From contig CAZKNH010000020.1 in NCBI GenBank assembly GCA_964553875.1, forward strand, positions 1 to 41,064: DNA of 41,064 nt, given 5' to 3'. The stretch's first letter is position 1. Each line of letters starts with the position of its first letter. Shown here piece after piece: positions 23,451-31,474 of this stretch. The notes beneath the pieces are model-generated. The model made no database searches and had not been told where the DNA came from. It saw only the letters and a program-made list of their open reading frames with translations. The translations under genes and the position numbers were made by a program. The stretch is from ZC4RG20 sp964553875. GTDB lineage: Bacteria; Pseudomonadota; Gammaproteobacteria; Steroidobacterales; Rariloculaceae.

Positions 23451-24290
23451 CTACGCCGGCTTGCGGAAGTGGAGGATGCCCCAGACCAGGTATCCTCGGC
23501 GTCCGGCTTCGACCCAGTGGCCGAGGCCCTCGATCATCCGCGTGATGTACCCGTCGGAGACGATTGCCCGCAGCTCTCCGCGGCGCGCTTCGAGCTCTTC
23601 GCGGACGCGGCCGTAGTGACGCACGAGCTGGCCCGTCAGCTCGGTGAAGCCGAGCTCTTGCCAGCCGAGCCGGCGCGCTGCCTCGCGGTAGAACGCAGGC
23701 GAGCCCAGCGAATCGAGGTGGATGCGTGCGAGCACGGGCTCGAGGACGCCCGGGGGACAGTCGTCCGCCTGCATCGGGTCCGTGAAGATGAACTCGCCGC
23801 CGGGCTTCAGCACGCGGTCGATCTCGGCAAGCACACGCGCGCGATCGCCGGAGTGAAGCATCGCATCCTGCGACCAGGCGTAGTCGAATCGTGCCGCTTC
23901 GAACGGGATCTCCTCGAAGCTCGCATCATGGACACTGACGAGCCCGTCGAGCCCGGCCGCGCGCGTGAGCTCGCGGTTTCTCGCGTTCTGCGTCTCGCTC
24001 AGGTTCACACACGCGACGCGCGCGCCGGTACGCCGCGCGAGCCAGCGGGCGGCCCCGCCATAGCCGGCGCCCGCGTCGATCACGCGGCTATCGGGCCCGA
24101 TGCCCGTGAGGCGCGCGGCCATCGTCGCCACGGTGCGCTCGGACGCCGTGGCGATCGGCTCGTTCTCCGCCTCGTAAATGCCGATATGGATGTCCTCGCC
24201 GCCCCATACGTGGAAGTAGAAGTTATCGGCGTCGTCGCTGTTGTAGTAATCGCGGGCCGTCTGCACGGCCGCCGAGTAGCGAGCCCTCAT
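23451..24290 (-). CDS. Sarcosine/dimethylglycine N-methyltransferase
   Basis: This 279-residue SAM-dependent enzyme catalyses the later methylations on the route from glycine to glycine betaine (sarcosine to dimethylglycine to betaine). Typical marks are YYNSDDADNFYFHVWGGEDI and HIGIY at residues ~15-39, the SAM motif RVIDAGAGYGGAARWLA (69-85), then FDYAWSQDAMLHSGDR, and EFIFTDPMQADDCPPGVLEP. The ATG overlaps the TGA of the upstream glycine methyltransferase gene by four bases (ATGA), so translation is coupled. Together they give the cell its own compatible solute, which fits a salt-exposed habitat. Confidence 0.92.
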   Translation of the reverse strand: MRARYSAAVQTARDYYNSDDADNFYFHVWGGEDIHIGIYEAENEPIATASERTVATMAARLTGIGPDSRVIDAGAGYGGAARWLARRTGARVACVNLSETQNARNRELTRAAGLDGLVSVHDASFEEIPFEAARFDYAWSQDAMLHSGDRARVLAEIDRVLKPGGEFIFTDPMQADDCPPGVLEPVLARIHLDSLGSPAFYREAARRLGWQELGFTELTGQLVRHYGRVREELEARRGELRAIVSDGYITRMIEGLGHWVEAGRRGYLVWGILHFRKPA

Positions 24291-25111
24291 GCCGCACCCT
24301 CCTCGGTGCCGACGTACTTCTTCTCGGCTACATGGATGAAGAAGTCCGGCTCCTTGTCGCGGTACGTCTCCTGGAAGTCGCCGTACGTCGTGACTCGCTG
24401 GAACCCGACCTCCTTCATCAGACGCTGCACGTACGCCTTGCGCAGCGGGAACATGTTCAGGTGGAATACCGAGCCGTCCGAGAAGCTGTAACGGAACCGC
24501 GCGAGCGTCTCGTCGACGTGCTCGGGTGTCGCCGACACGTTCTCGCCGCAATAGTAGTAACGATGCGAAGGCTCGACCTGCTTGTCGAGAATCGCGTCGT
24601 AGTTGCGCTGATCGAGGATCAGGATGCCGTCGTGGCGCAGCGTCGCGTAGTACTCCGCGAGCGCCTTGCGGCGATCGTTCTCGTTGTGCAGATGGGTGAA
24701 GGAATTGCCGAGACAGATCACGGCATCGTAGAGATCATGGACGTCCCGCCTCAGCCAGCGCCAATCCGCTTGGATCGTGCGGAGGATGTAACCGCGCTTA
24801 TGGGCGTTCTCGAACGCTTTCGCGAGCATCGCCGCGCTGCCGTCGACGCTCGTGACCTCGAAACCGGCTTTCAGCAGCTGCACCGAGTGATAGCCCGTGC
24901 CCGTCGCGACGTCGAGCACTTTCTTCGCGCCGTGGGCACGCAGCTGCTCGATGAAGAACTCCCCTTCGGCGCGAGCCCTGGCGTCCCAGTCGATCAGCTC
25001 GTCCCACTTCTCGACGAAGGCTTTCGCGTACTCCTCCCTGTAATGGTCGGATTCGCGAATACTCAACGGATCGTCCCCAAACCCTTGTACGTCTGCTCTT
25101 GCTGCGTTCAT
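24287..25111 (-). CDS. Glycine/sarcosine N-methyltransferase
   Basis: This 274-residue SAM-dependent enzyme catalyses the first two methylations of glycine to sarcosine and dimethylglycine in betaine synthesis. Marks are DHYREEYAKAFVEKWDELID and WDARA (residues 22-45), the SAM motif VLDVATGTGYHSVQLL (65-80), AVICLGNSFTHLHNE, DGILILDQRNYDAILD and HRYYYCGENVS. ATG 25111 is chosen: GGGAG lies just upstream and the family starts near here. It is divergent from the ABC-F gene across 157 bases, where osmotic control elements would be expected; I saw none I can name. Activity on glycine versus longer substrates is inferred from the family. Confidence 0.92.
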   Translation of the reverse strand: MNAARADVQGFGDDPLSIRESDHYREEYAKAFVEKWDELIDWDARARAEGEFFIEQLRAHGAKKVLDVATGTGYHSVQLLKAGFEVTSVDGSAAMLAKAFENAHKRGYILRTIQADWRWLRRDVHDLYDAVICLGNSFTHLHNENDRRKALAEYYATLRHDGILILDQRNYDAILDKQVEPSHRYYYCGENVSATPEHVDETLARFRYSFSDGSVFHLNMFPLRKAYVQRLMKEVGFQRVTTYGDFQETYRDKEPDFFIHVAEKKYVGTEEGAA

Positions 25112-25268
25112 CGGCTCCCTTATTGTTAAAGACGGATGTGGATGACCGCCCGAGACGAGTGCGCGCACGAGAGGGCACGCGGGCGTTGAGGGGCTACATA
25201 CTAACGCGCTGAGATCGAATGTCTACCACTATCCGGAAATTTCTCGTCATCGTTTATAAGTTGAGGAA

Positions 25269-27197
25269 ATGAGCCCGCTGCTGCGCTTCGATCACGTATC
25301 GTTGTCGTTTGCCGATCGCCGCATCCTGATCGACGCGGACTTCTCGCTCGAGGAAGGCGAGCGCGTCTGCTTGCTCGGCCGTAACGGCGCGGGCAAATCT
25401 ACGACGTTGAAGCTGATCGCCGGGGACCTTCAGCCGGACGACGGGAAGATCGAGATGCCCGCGCGGCTGCGGCTCGCTTCGTTGAGCCAGGCGCTCGTCG
25501 ACGCGTCGACGCAGACCGTGCGGGATTTCGTCCGCGAAGGGCTTGCCGATCAGATCGAGCGCATCGCTGCCTACGAGCGGCTCAGCGCGGAGACGCCGAC
25601 CCCCGGTCTATTGCGAGAGATGGAAGCACTCGAGCGTGAGATCGTAGCTCTAGGAGGATGGTCCATCGACGCGCGTGTCGATGCGATGCTGACCGAGCTT
25701 TCGCTTCCGGCGGACGCCCGCCTCGACGAGTTGTCGGGAGGCTGGCGGCGGCGCGCCGCGCTCGCGCGTGCGCTGATCGCCGATCCGGATCTATTGCTGC
25801 TCGACGAGCCGACGAACCACCTCGACATCAGCACGATCGAGTGGCTCGAGGACCAGATCGCGCGCTTTCCGGGCGCGGTGCTCTTCGTCACGCACGACCG
25901 CGCGTTCGTCGAGCGTGTCGCGACGCGGATCGTCGACCTCGACCGCGGGAAGCTCCGCAGCTGGCCGGGCGGCTATCGCGACTATCTCGCGCAGAAAGCG
26001 CTCGCCGATGCCGAGGAGGATCGCCGGAACGCCCTCTTCGACAAGAAGCTCGCCGAGGAGGAAGCGTGGATCCGGCAAGGGGTCAAGGCACGCGAGCATC
26101 GTAACGAAGGCCGTGTCCGGGCGCTCGAGGCGATGCGTGAGGAACGCGCGAAGCGCATCAAGCGGGAGCGCACCGCGCGCATTTTGCTCAACGAGGCGGA
26201 CGAGCTCTCGGGACGCAAAGTCATCGAGGCACGGAACGTCACGCATTCGTTCCGGGGCAAGAAGCTGCTGGACGACTTCTCGCTCAGGATCATGCGCGGT
26301 GACCGCATCGGGATCATCGGCAACAACGGCGTCGGCAAGACGACGCTGTTGCGCATCCTGATCGGCGAGCTCGCGCCGGACGAAGGGAGCGTCAAGCTCG
26401 GCACGAATCTCGAGATCGCGTACTTCGACCAGCTGCGCCGCGACATCGACGAGTCGAAGACGGTCATGGAGCTCATCGGCGAAGGACGGGAGTACATTAC
26501 GATCGACGGACGAAGGAAGCACGTGGTCGGCTATCTGACCGACTTCCTGTTCACGCCGAAGCAGGCGATGACGCGTATCGCGGCGCTATCGGGCGGCGAG
26601 CGCAATCGCGTGATCCTCGCGAAGCTCTTCACGCGTCCGTCGAACCTGCTCGTGCTCGACGAGCCGACGAACGATCTCGACGTCGAAACGCTCGAGGCGC
26701 TCGAGAAGCGTCTCGCGACCTACGGAGGGACGCTGCTCGTCGTGAGCCACGACCGCCACTTCCTCGACGCGGTCGTGACGAGCACGCTCGTCTTCGAAGA
26801 GGACGGCGTCGTTCGCCGTCACGCCGGCGGTTACAGCGACTGGGCCGCGAAGGAGCGCCGGCTCGCGGCCGGCGAGGACGAAGCGCCGGCGCGGTCACGC
26901 CCGTCGCAGGCCGCCGAGACCGAACGAAAGAAACGGACCGCGTCGCCGCAGAAGCTCTCGTACAAGCTGCAGCGGGAGCTCGACGCGCTGCCGGACGAGA
27001 TCGAGCGCCTCGAGCAGGCGGTTGCGGCGCTCGAGCAGCGCGTCGCGGAGCCCGACTTCTATCGAAGGCCGCGCGACGAGATCGAGGCGGTGCTCCATGA
27101 GCTCGACGAGACCAGGGCGCGACTCGATGCGGCCGTCGAGCGCTGGGCCGAGCTCGAGCAGGAGGCGGAACGGCTCGCGAACGCGCGCGAGCCGTAA
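25269..27197 (+). CDS. uup: ABC-F ATPase, Uup type
   Basis: This 642-residue soluble protein has two ABC nucleotide-binding domains and no membrane part. Domain 1: Walker A GRNGAGKST (residues 37-45), signature LSGGWRRRAALARAL, Walker B LLLLDEPTNHLD. The linker is charged, with EEEAWIRQGVKAREHRNEGR typical of ABC-F. Domain 2: Walker A GNNGVGKTT, signature LSGGERNRVILAKLF, Walker B LLVLDEPTNDLD. The C-terminal ~80 residues form the Uup coiled coil (KLSYKLQRELDALPDEIERL onward). Uup acts on ribosomes or DNA, with effects on transposon excision and translation. GAGG precedes the ATG. The gene is convergent with dinB. Confidence 0.93.
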   Translation: MSPLLRFDHVSLSFADRRILIDADFSLEEGERVCLLGRNGAGKSTTLKLIAGDLQPDDGKIEMPARLRLASLSQALVDASTQTVRDFVREGLADQIERIAAYERLSAETPTPGLLREMEALEREIVALGGWSIDARVDAMLTELSLPADARLDELSGGWRRRAALARALIADPDLLLLDEPTNHLDISTIEWLEDQIARFPGAVLFVTHDRAFVERVATRIVDLDRGKLRSWPGGYRDYLAQKALADAEEDRRNALFDKKLAEEEAWIRQGVKAREHRNEGRVRALEAMREERAKRIKRERTARILLNEADELSGRKVIEARNVTHSFRGKKLLDDFSLRIMRGDRIGIIGNNGVGKTTLLRILIGELAPDEGSVKLGTNLEIAYFDQLRRDIDESKTVMELIGEGREYITIDGRRKHVVGYLTDFLFTPKQAMTRIAALSGGERNRVILAKLFTRPSNLLVLDEPTNDLDVETLEALEKRLATYGGTLLVVSHDRHFLDAVVTSTLVFEEDGVVRRHAGGYSDWAAKERRLAAGEDEAPARSRPSQAAETERKKRTASPQKLSYKLQRELDALPDEIERLEQAVAALEQRVAEPDFYRRPRDEIEAVLHELDETRARLDAAVERWAELEQEAERLANAREP

Positions 27198-27198
27198 C

Positions 27199-27221
27199 CT
27201 GCAGGGGGCGATCCGCCCTCT
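27199..27221. terminator. Hairpin between convergent uup and dinB
   Basis: GCAGGGGGCG-atc-CGCCCTCTGC pairs over 10 bp with one G-T wobble, starting two bases after the uup stop and ending 31 bases before the dinB stop. It is a probable bidirectional terminator, without a T-run. Confidence 0.5.
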
Positions 27222-27252
27222 GCGGCAGCCCTCTGCCCTCGTCGACGCGGCA

Positions 27253-28485
27253 TCAGTCGGTTTCGTCGTCCCGCAGAAAATCCAGATTCGGTCCGCCCGG
27301 GGCACGCGTTTCGCGCAGCGCGGACGCCCGCTTCACGACGTTCTCGCCGAAGCGCTCGACGAGCTTGTCGAGCGTGATTTCGAGATCGCGCATGCGCTTG
27401 CGCGGCGTGAGGAGATCGGGTTGGCTCTCCGTTTCCGCGGGCTCGAGATCGAATGCCGCGAGGCCGACGAGCCGGACCGGCGGCAGCGGCCCGAACGCGT
27501 CGAGCAGCGCGAGCGCCGCGCGGTAGAGGTCGTCGGCCACATCCGTCGGCTCGGCGACGGCGCGCTGCCTCGTGAGCAGCGCGAAGTCGTGGCGCTTGAG
27601 CTTCACACGGACGCCGCGCGCGCGGAGGCCGGCTTTGCGCAGCCGTCGAGCAACTTTGTCCGCTTCGCGTCTGAGATGAAACGCGATCGTCTCCCGCGAG
27701 CGCGTGTCCTCGTCGAGCGTGATCTCGGAGCCCAAGCTCTTCGCGGCGCGCGAAGGCGTGACCTCGCGGGGATCCTCCGCACGCGCGAGCGCAGCGAGGC
27801 GACGGCCGAGGGCGCCGAGTGCCGCGGCGAGCACGTCCGGATCGGCGGCCGCGACGTCGCCGATCGTCGCGAAACCGAGCGCCTCGAGGCGTGCAGTGGT
27901 CTTCGGTCCCGCACCCCACAGTCTCGACACGGGTTGCGGCGCGAGCCACGCGCGGGCGTCGTCGGGCGGCACGATCGTAAGCCCGTCGGGCTTCGCGTGT
28001 CCGCTCGCAACCTTCGCGACGAACTTCGTGCCCGAGATGCCGACGGATACCGTGAGCCCGCCCGTCGCTTCGCGCACCGCTTCCTTCAATCGTCGGCCGA
28101 AGTGCGCAGGCGAACCGAGAAGCCGCTCGCTGCCGGTCATGTCGAGGAAAGCCTCGTCGAGGCTCAGCGCCTCGACGGCGGGCGAGAATTCGCGGAACAC
28201 GTTCATCACGATGCGGGACACGGCCTGATAGCGCTCGAAGCGCGGCGGCACGACGATCGCGACGGGACAGCGGCGTCGCGCCTCGACCATCGGCATCGCG
28301 CTGCCGACGCCGTACGGGCGCGCTTCGTAGCTCGCGGTCAGCACCACGGCGCGCGGGCTCCGCGGGCCGACGAGGATCGGCTTGCCGCGCAGCGACGGAT
28401 CGTCGAGCTGCTCGATGGCTGCGTAGAACGCGTCCATGTCGGCGTGGACGATCGTGCGCGGCCAGCGCGCCGGGATGCTGCTCAT
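27253..28485 (-). CDS. dinB: DNA polymerase IV (Y-family, DinB)
   Basis: This 410-residue translesion polymerase copies damaged DNA. The palm motif HADMDAFYAAIE holds metal ligands D16 (and D18), and SLDEAFLDMTG holds D110 and E111. SVGISGTKFVAKVASGHAKP and LWGAGPKTTARLEALGF (helix-hairpin-helix thumb) follow, then a little-finger domain with VKLKRHDFALLTRQR. The C-terminus ends ...FLRDDETD, with no convincing beta-clamp binding motif (QLxLF type). The ATG overlaps the stop of the fpg-like gene by four bases, so both are translated from one mRNA. No LexA-type operator was seen upstream of the pair. Confidence 0.92.
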   Translation of the reverse strand: MSSIPARWPRTIVHADMDAFYAAIEQLDDPSLRGKPILVGPRSPRAVVLTASYEARPYGVGSAMPMVEARRRCPVAIVVPPRFERYQAVSRIVMNVFREFSPAVEALSLDEAFLDMTGSERLLGSPAHFGRRLKEAVREATGGLTVSVGISGTKFVAKVASGHAKPDGLTIVPPDDARAWLAPQPVSRLWGAGPKTTARLEALGFATIGDVAAADPDVLAAALGALGRRLAALARAEDPREVTPSRAAKSLGSEITLDEDTRSRETIAFHLRREADKVARRLRKAGLRARGVRVKLKRHDFALLTRQRAVAEPTDVADDLYRAALALLDAFGPLPPVRLVGLAAFDLEPAETESQPDLLTPRKRMRDLEITLDKLVERFGENVVKRASALRETRAPGGPNLDFLRDDETD

Positions 28486-29492
28486 CGGGTGCCGGGCCGG
28501 CGCGAGCCCGCACGTCGGCGGCCCGCATCTTCGCCGGGCGCAGCGGGCGCGGCATCGTCGCCCGTGCGGCCGCCCGGCTTGGCCGCACGGATCGGCGCGG
28601 GAAACATGTCGTCGATCTCGTCGATCGAGCGCGGCCAGTCCTGCTTCAGGAGCCGCGACAGTGCCCGGTCGGCGAGCAGCCTTCCGTCCGTCTGGCAGCG
28701 CGGGCAGTAGTTCGTCTCGTTCGCCGCGTAACGGATCCGCTGCACCGCGGTGCCGCAGACGGGACACGGTTGGCCGTAGCGGCCATGCACGCTCATCTCG
28801 GGACGAAACGCGGTGACCTTCGTCGGGAACGTGCCTGCGTGCTGGCGACGGAGCCGCTCGGTCCACTCCTCGAGCGTCTGCTGTGCGGCGTCGAGCAAAC
28901 GTGCGATCTCGGCGTCCGAGAGCCGCGACGTGAGCTTCACCGGAGAGAGCCTCGCGCGGTGCAGGATCTCGTCCGAGTACGCGTTGCCGATTCCGCTCAG
29001 GATCCGCGGGTCGGTCAGCGCGCGCTTCAACGTGTGATTCTCGCGCGTCAGCGCCCGCTTGAACGAATCGAAATCGGCGGCGTCGACCTCGAGGCCGCCG
29101 CGGTCGAACGCGGCGAGCGCATCCGCGCCGCGGACGACGTGGAGCGACGCGCGCTTTTTCGTGCCGGCCTCGGTCACGGAGAGCTCGCCCGACTCGAAGC
29201 GGATTCGTGCGGCGGTCTGACGCGAGCTCGACTCGGCCGGCGTGTCGCGCCACTGGAGACGACCGGCGATCATCAGGTGCAGGACGAGCGCGAGCTCTTG
29301 CTCGAGCTCGATCACGATCCGCTTGCCGAGACGCGAGACGCCGCCGACGCGAAGTCCCACGACCGCGTCGATCGGCGGCTCGGCCGTGCGCAGCAGGAAC
29401 GGGCTCGTCAGTCGGACGGCGGTGATCCGGCGGCCGACGATGCGCTCGCGAAGCGCGTCGACGTAGACCGTGATGTCCGGCAGCTCCGGCAT
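28482..29492 (-). CDS. Formamidopyrimidine-DNA glycosylase (Fpg/Nei family)
   Basis: This 336-residue base-excision repair glycosylase/AP lyase begins PELPDITVYVDAL, with the N-terminal proline P2 as nucleophile and E3 conserved; Fpg proper usually has PELPEV. K57 in RLGKRIVIEL fits the conserved lysine. The H2TH region is NHTLKRALTDPRILSGIGN plus AYSDEIL (residues 152-177). The zinc finger C243-x2-C246-x16-C263-x2-C266 is complete. After residue ~300 there is a proline- and arginine-rich tail of 35 residues that is not part of the family. It precedes dinB with an ATGA overlap, and the ccmI stop lies 4 bases before its ATG. Whether it acts on oxidised purines (Fpg) or pyrimidines (Nei) is open. 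Confidence 0.9.
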   Translation of the reverse strand: MPELPDITVYVDALRERIVGRRITAVRLTSPFLLRTAEPPIDAVVGLRVGGVSRLGKRIVIELEQELALVLHLMIAGRLQWRDTPAESSSRQTAARIRFESGELSVTEAGTKKRASLHVVRGADALAAFDRGGLEVDAADFDSFKRALTRENHTLKRALTDPRILSGIGNAYSDEILHRARLSPVKLTSRLSDAEIARLLDAAQQTLEEWTERLRRQHAGTFPTKVTAFRPEMSVHGRYGQPCPVCGTAVQRIRYAANETNYCPRCQTDGRLLADRALSRLLKQDWPRSIDEIDDMFPAPIRAAKPGGRTGDDAAPAAPGEDAGRRRAGSRRPGTR

Positions 29493-29496
29493 CCGC

Positions 29497-30501
29497 TCAT
29501 TGCACGACCTTGTCGATCACGAGCTCGACGCTCGCGCCGTCGCTCGGCCGGTAGGTCGTCTCGCCGTAGAGGTCGCCCGCGGCTTCGAGCGGCTGGCCGC
29601 TCGCCGACAGCCGCGCGACGAGGGTCAGCTCCGGGAAATCGGCGAGCGATCGGCCAGGCAGCATCGCGTCGCGATCGCTCAGCACGAACTCGCCCGGCAC
29701 GGCCGACGCAGGCGCGCGCAACACCGCGACCGGCGGCCCGCCGCCCGGCGCGCGGGCGAATATGAAGAGCGCCGCATCCGCGCCGAGCCCGCCGGTCGAT
29801 ACGTTGTCGCCGAGCCGTACGGCGACCGAGATCTCGATGCCGCCGGAAGCGGCGGGACCCGCGCCGTTGCCCTCGCCTGCCGGAAGCTGCGCGAGCTGCG
29901 CCTCGATGATCCGCGCGAGATCGTCCGGAACGATCCCGAGGCCGAGCAGACGGGTGAGGCGTGCGCGGGCCGCGGCGTTATCACCAAGGCCGAGCGCACG
30001 CTGTCCGCCGTACCAGAGCGCCTTCGGATTGTTCGGCTCTTCGGCGAGCACCTCCTCGATCAGGTCGCCGACCGGACCGACGATCGTCGTCTGATCCTCG
30101 AGCACATAAGCTTCCGCGAGCGAGAGCTTCAAATCGTTGTCGGGGGCATCGGTCCGGCGCCACGCTTCCTCGAACGCGAGCCGCGCGCGCGCATAATCGC
30201 CCAGGGCGACGTAGCTGCGGCCGAGGAGACGCCAGCCCGTAACGTCGTCGGGATTCTCGGCCATGCGCCGCGCGAGCTCCGCGACGAGGGCGGTTTCGTG
30301 CGACTGACGGGCGAGAAGCTCCGGCTGCCACGTGCGCACGGCCCCGTAGAGGCCGAACGCGATCGGCACGACGAGGAACGCGGCGGCGAGCCCCGTTACC
30401 GACCATTTCCCGCTCGCGCGGCGCTCGCGCCACAGCGGAACGAGCAGGAACGCGAGCGCGAACGCGGTCAACGCGGCCGCGCCGATCCAAAAGCCTGTCA
30501 C
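29497..30501 (-). CDS. ccmI: Cytochrome c maturation protein CcmI (CycH-like)
   Basis: This 334-residue inner membrane protein is the apocytochrome chaperone of System I. It has two N-terminal membrane helices (residues ~4-21 and ~38-55) with a short cytoplasmic loop between. A periplasmic TPR region follows (residues ~78-200, for example VTGWRLLGRSYVALGDYARA and NNPKALWYGGQRALGLGDN), then a C-terminal domain (ISVAVRLGD, ALFIFARAPGGGPPVAVLR, LTLVARLSASG) as in other CcmI proteins. The start is GTG at 30501, overlapping the TGA of ccmH by four bases. It is the last ccm gene; the fpg-like gene follows after only 4 bases. Confidence 0.92.
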   Translation of the reverse strand: MTGFWIGAAALTAFALAFLLVPLWRERRASGKWSVTGLAAAFLVVPIAFGLYGAVRTWQPELLARQSHETALVAELARRMAENPDDVTGWRLLGRSYVALGDYARARLAFEEAWRRTDAPDNDLKLSLAEAYVLEDQTTIVGPVGDLIEEVLAEEPNNPKALWYGGQRALGLGDNAAARARLTRLLGLGIVPDDLARIIEAQLAQLPAGEGNGAGPAASGGIEISVAVRLGDNVSTGGLGADAALFIFARAPGGGPPVAVLRAPASAVPGEFVLSDRDAMLPGRSLADFPELTLVARLSASGQPLEAAGDLYGETTYRPSDGASVELVIDKVVQ

Positions 30502-30914
30502 GTGATCGAATCCTCGTCGAGCGGCCGCTGAGCCCTATCCTTCAGTATCCGCGCGAACGCGAATCCCCCGATCGCGAGCAGCGCGATCGGCCCGCCCCAG
30601 AGCGCCCACGTGGACGGCTGCAACGGCGGACGGTAGACGACGAACTCGCCGTACCGCGAGACGAGGAACTCGATGATTTCCTCGTCTCCGTACCCTTCCG
30701 CCATCTTCTGATGCACCTCGCGGCGCAGGTCCGCGGCGATCGGCGCATCGGAGTCCGCGATGCTCGTGTTCAAGCACTTCGGACAGCGGATCTCGCGCAG
30801 CAACGCGCGGTAGCGCTCGTTCATGACCGGATCGTCGAAGCCGTACTCGGCCTCGATTGCGAACGCGAGCGGCGCCGCGCACAACAGCATGAGCCATGCG
30901 ATCAGCTTGACCAT
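30498..30914 (-). CDS. ccmH: Cytochrome c maturation protein CcmH
   Basis: This 138-residue periplasm-facing membrane protein reduces or holds apocytochrome cysteines before haem attachment. A signal peptide (residues 1-18) is followed by the IRCPKCLNTSIADSDA motif with its two redox cysteines, DLRREVHQKMAEGYGDEEII and VSRYGEFVVYRPP. A C-terminal membrane helix (WALWGGPIALLAIGGFAFAR) closes the protein. The signature has LNTS where QNQS is common. It is of the short CcmH type, with the TPR function in separate CcmI. ATG lies 3 bases after the ccmG stop. Confidence 0.93.
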   Translation of the reverse strand: MVKLIAWLMLLCAAPLAFAIEAEYGFDDPVMNERYRALLREIRCPKCLNTSIADSDAPIAADLRREVHQKMAEGYGDEEIIEFLVSRYGEFVVYRPPLQPSTWALWGGPIALLAIGGFAFARILKDRAQRPLDEDSIT

Positions 30915-30917
30915 CGC

Positions 30918-31472
30918 TCACTCTCCTTCGACGAGCGGGCACGGCAGGCTGCCGCACTCCTCGGCGATCCTCGGCAGGAAGTCCCGTTGCCAGATCTCGG
31001 GCGTCAGCGGCGCGATGTGCTTGTGCAGGACGGTGCCGTCGCGTCCGATCAGAAACGTCTCCGGCGCGCCGTAGACTCCCCAGTCAATCGCAACGTCGCC
31101 GAGCGGATCGTACGCCGTCGCGACGTACGGATCGCCGAGCGTCGCGAGCCACTTCAGCGCCGCGTCGCGGTCGTCCTTCCAGTTGAGCCCATAGATCGGG
31201 ACGCCGCTCGTGCGCGCGAGCTCGAGCAGGAAGGCGTGCTCCTGCCGGCAGCCGATGCACCACGTCGCCCAGACGTTCAGCAGCGCGACTTTCCCCGCGA
31301 AGTCGTCGCTGCCGACCTGCTGCTCGAGATTCTCGAGATCAGGCAGGCTGAACTCGGGCGCGGGCTTACCGACGAGCGGCGACGGAATGTAGCCCGGATT
31401 GAGATAGAGGCCCCGGTAAAGGAAGACACCGAGGACCGCGACGACGATGACCGGTATTGCGTAGCGCCACAT
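30918..31472 (-). CDS. ccmG: Thiol-disulfide oxidoreductase CcmG (DsbE)
   Basis: This 184-residue thioredoxin-fold protein is tethered to the membrane by an N-terminal helix (residues 4-22) and keeps apocytochrome thiols reduced. The active site is in NVWATWCIGCRQEH; the CIGC pair differs from the CPxC usual in CcmG. Other family marks are GKPAPEFSLPDLENL and VYGAPETFLIGRDGTVLHKH, the cis-proline region. ATG 31472 is selected because the membrane helix begins directly after it and because it follows the ccmF stop by 2 bases. Confidence 0.92.
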   Translation of the reverse strand: MWRYAIPVIVVAVLGVFLYRGLYLNPGYIPSPLVGKPAPEFSLPDLENLEQQVGSDDFAGKVALLNVWATWCIGCRQEHAFLLELARTSGVPIYGLNWKDDRDAALKWLATLGDPYVATAYDPLGDVAIDWGVYGAPETFLIGRDGTVLHKHIAPLTPEIWQRDFLPRIAEECGSLPCPLVEGE

Positions 31473-31474
31473 CT

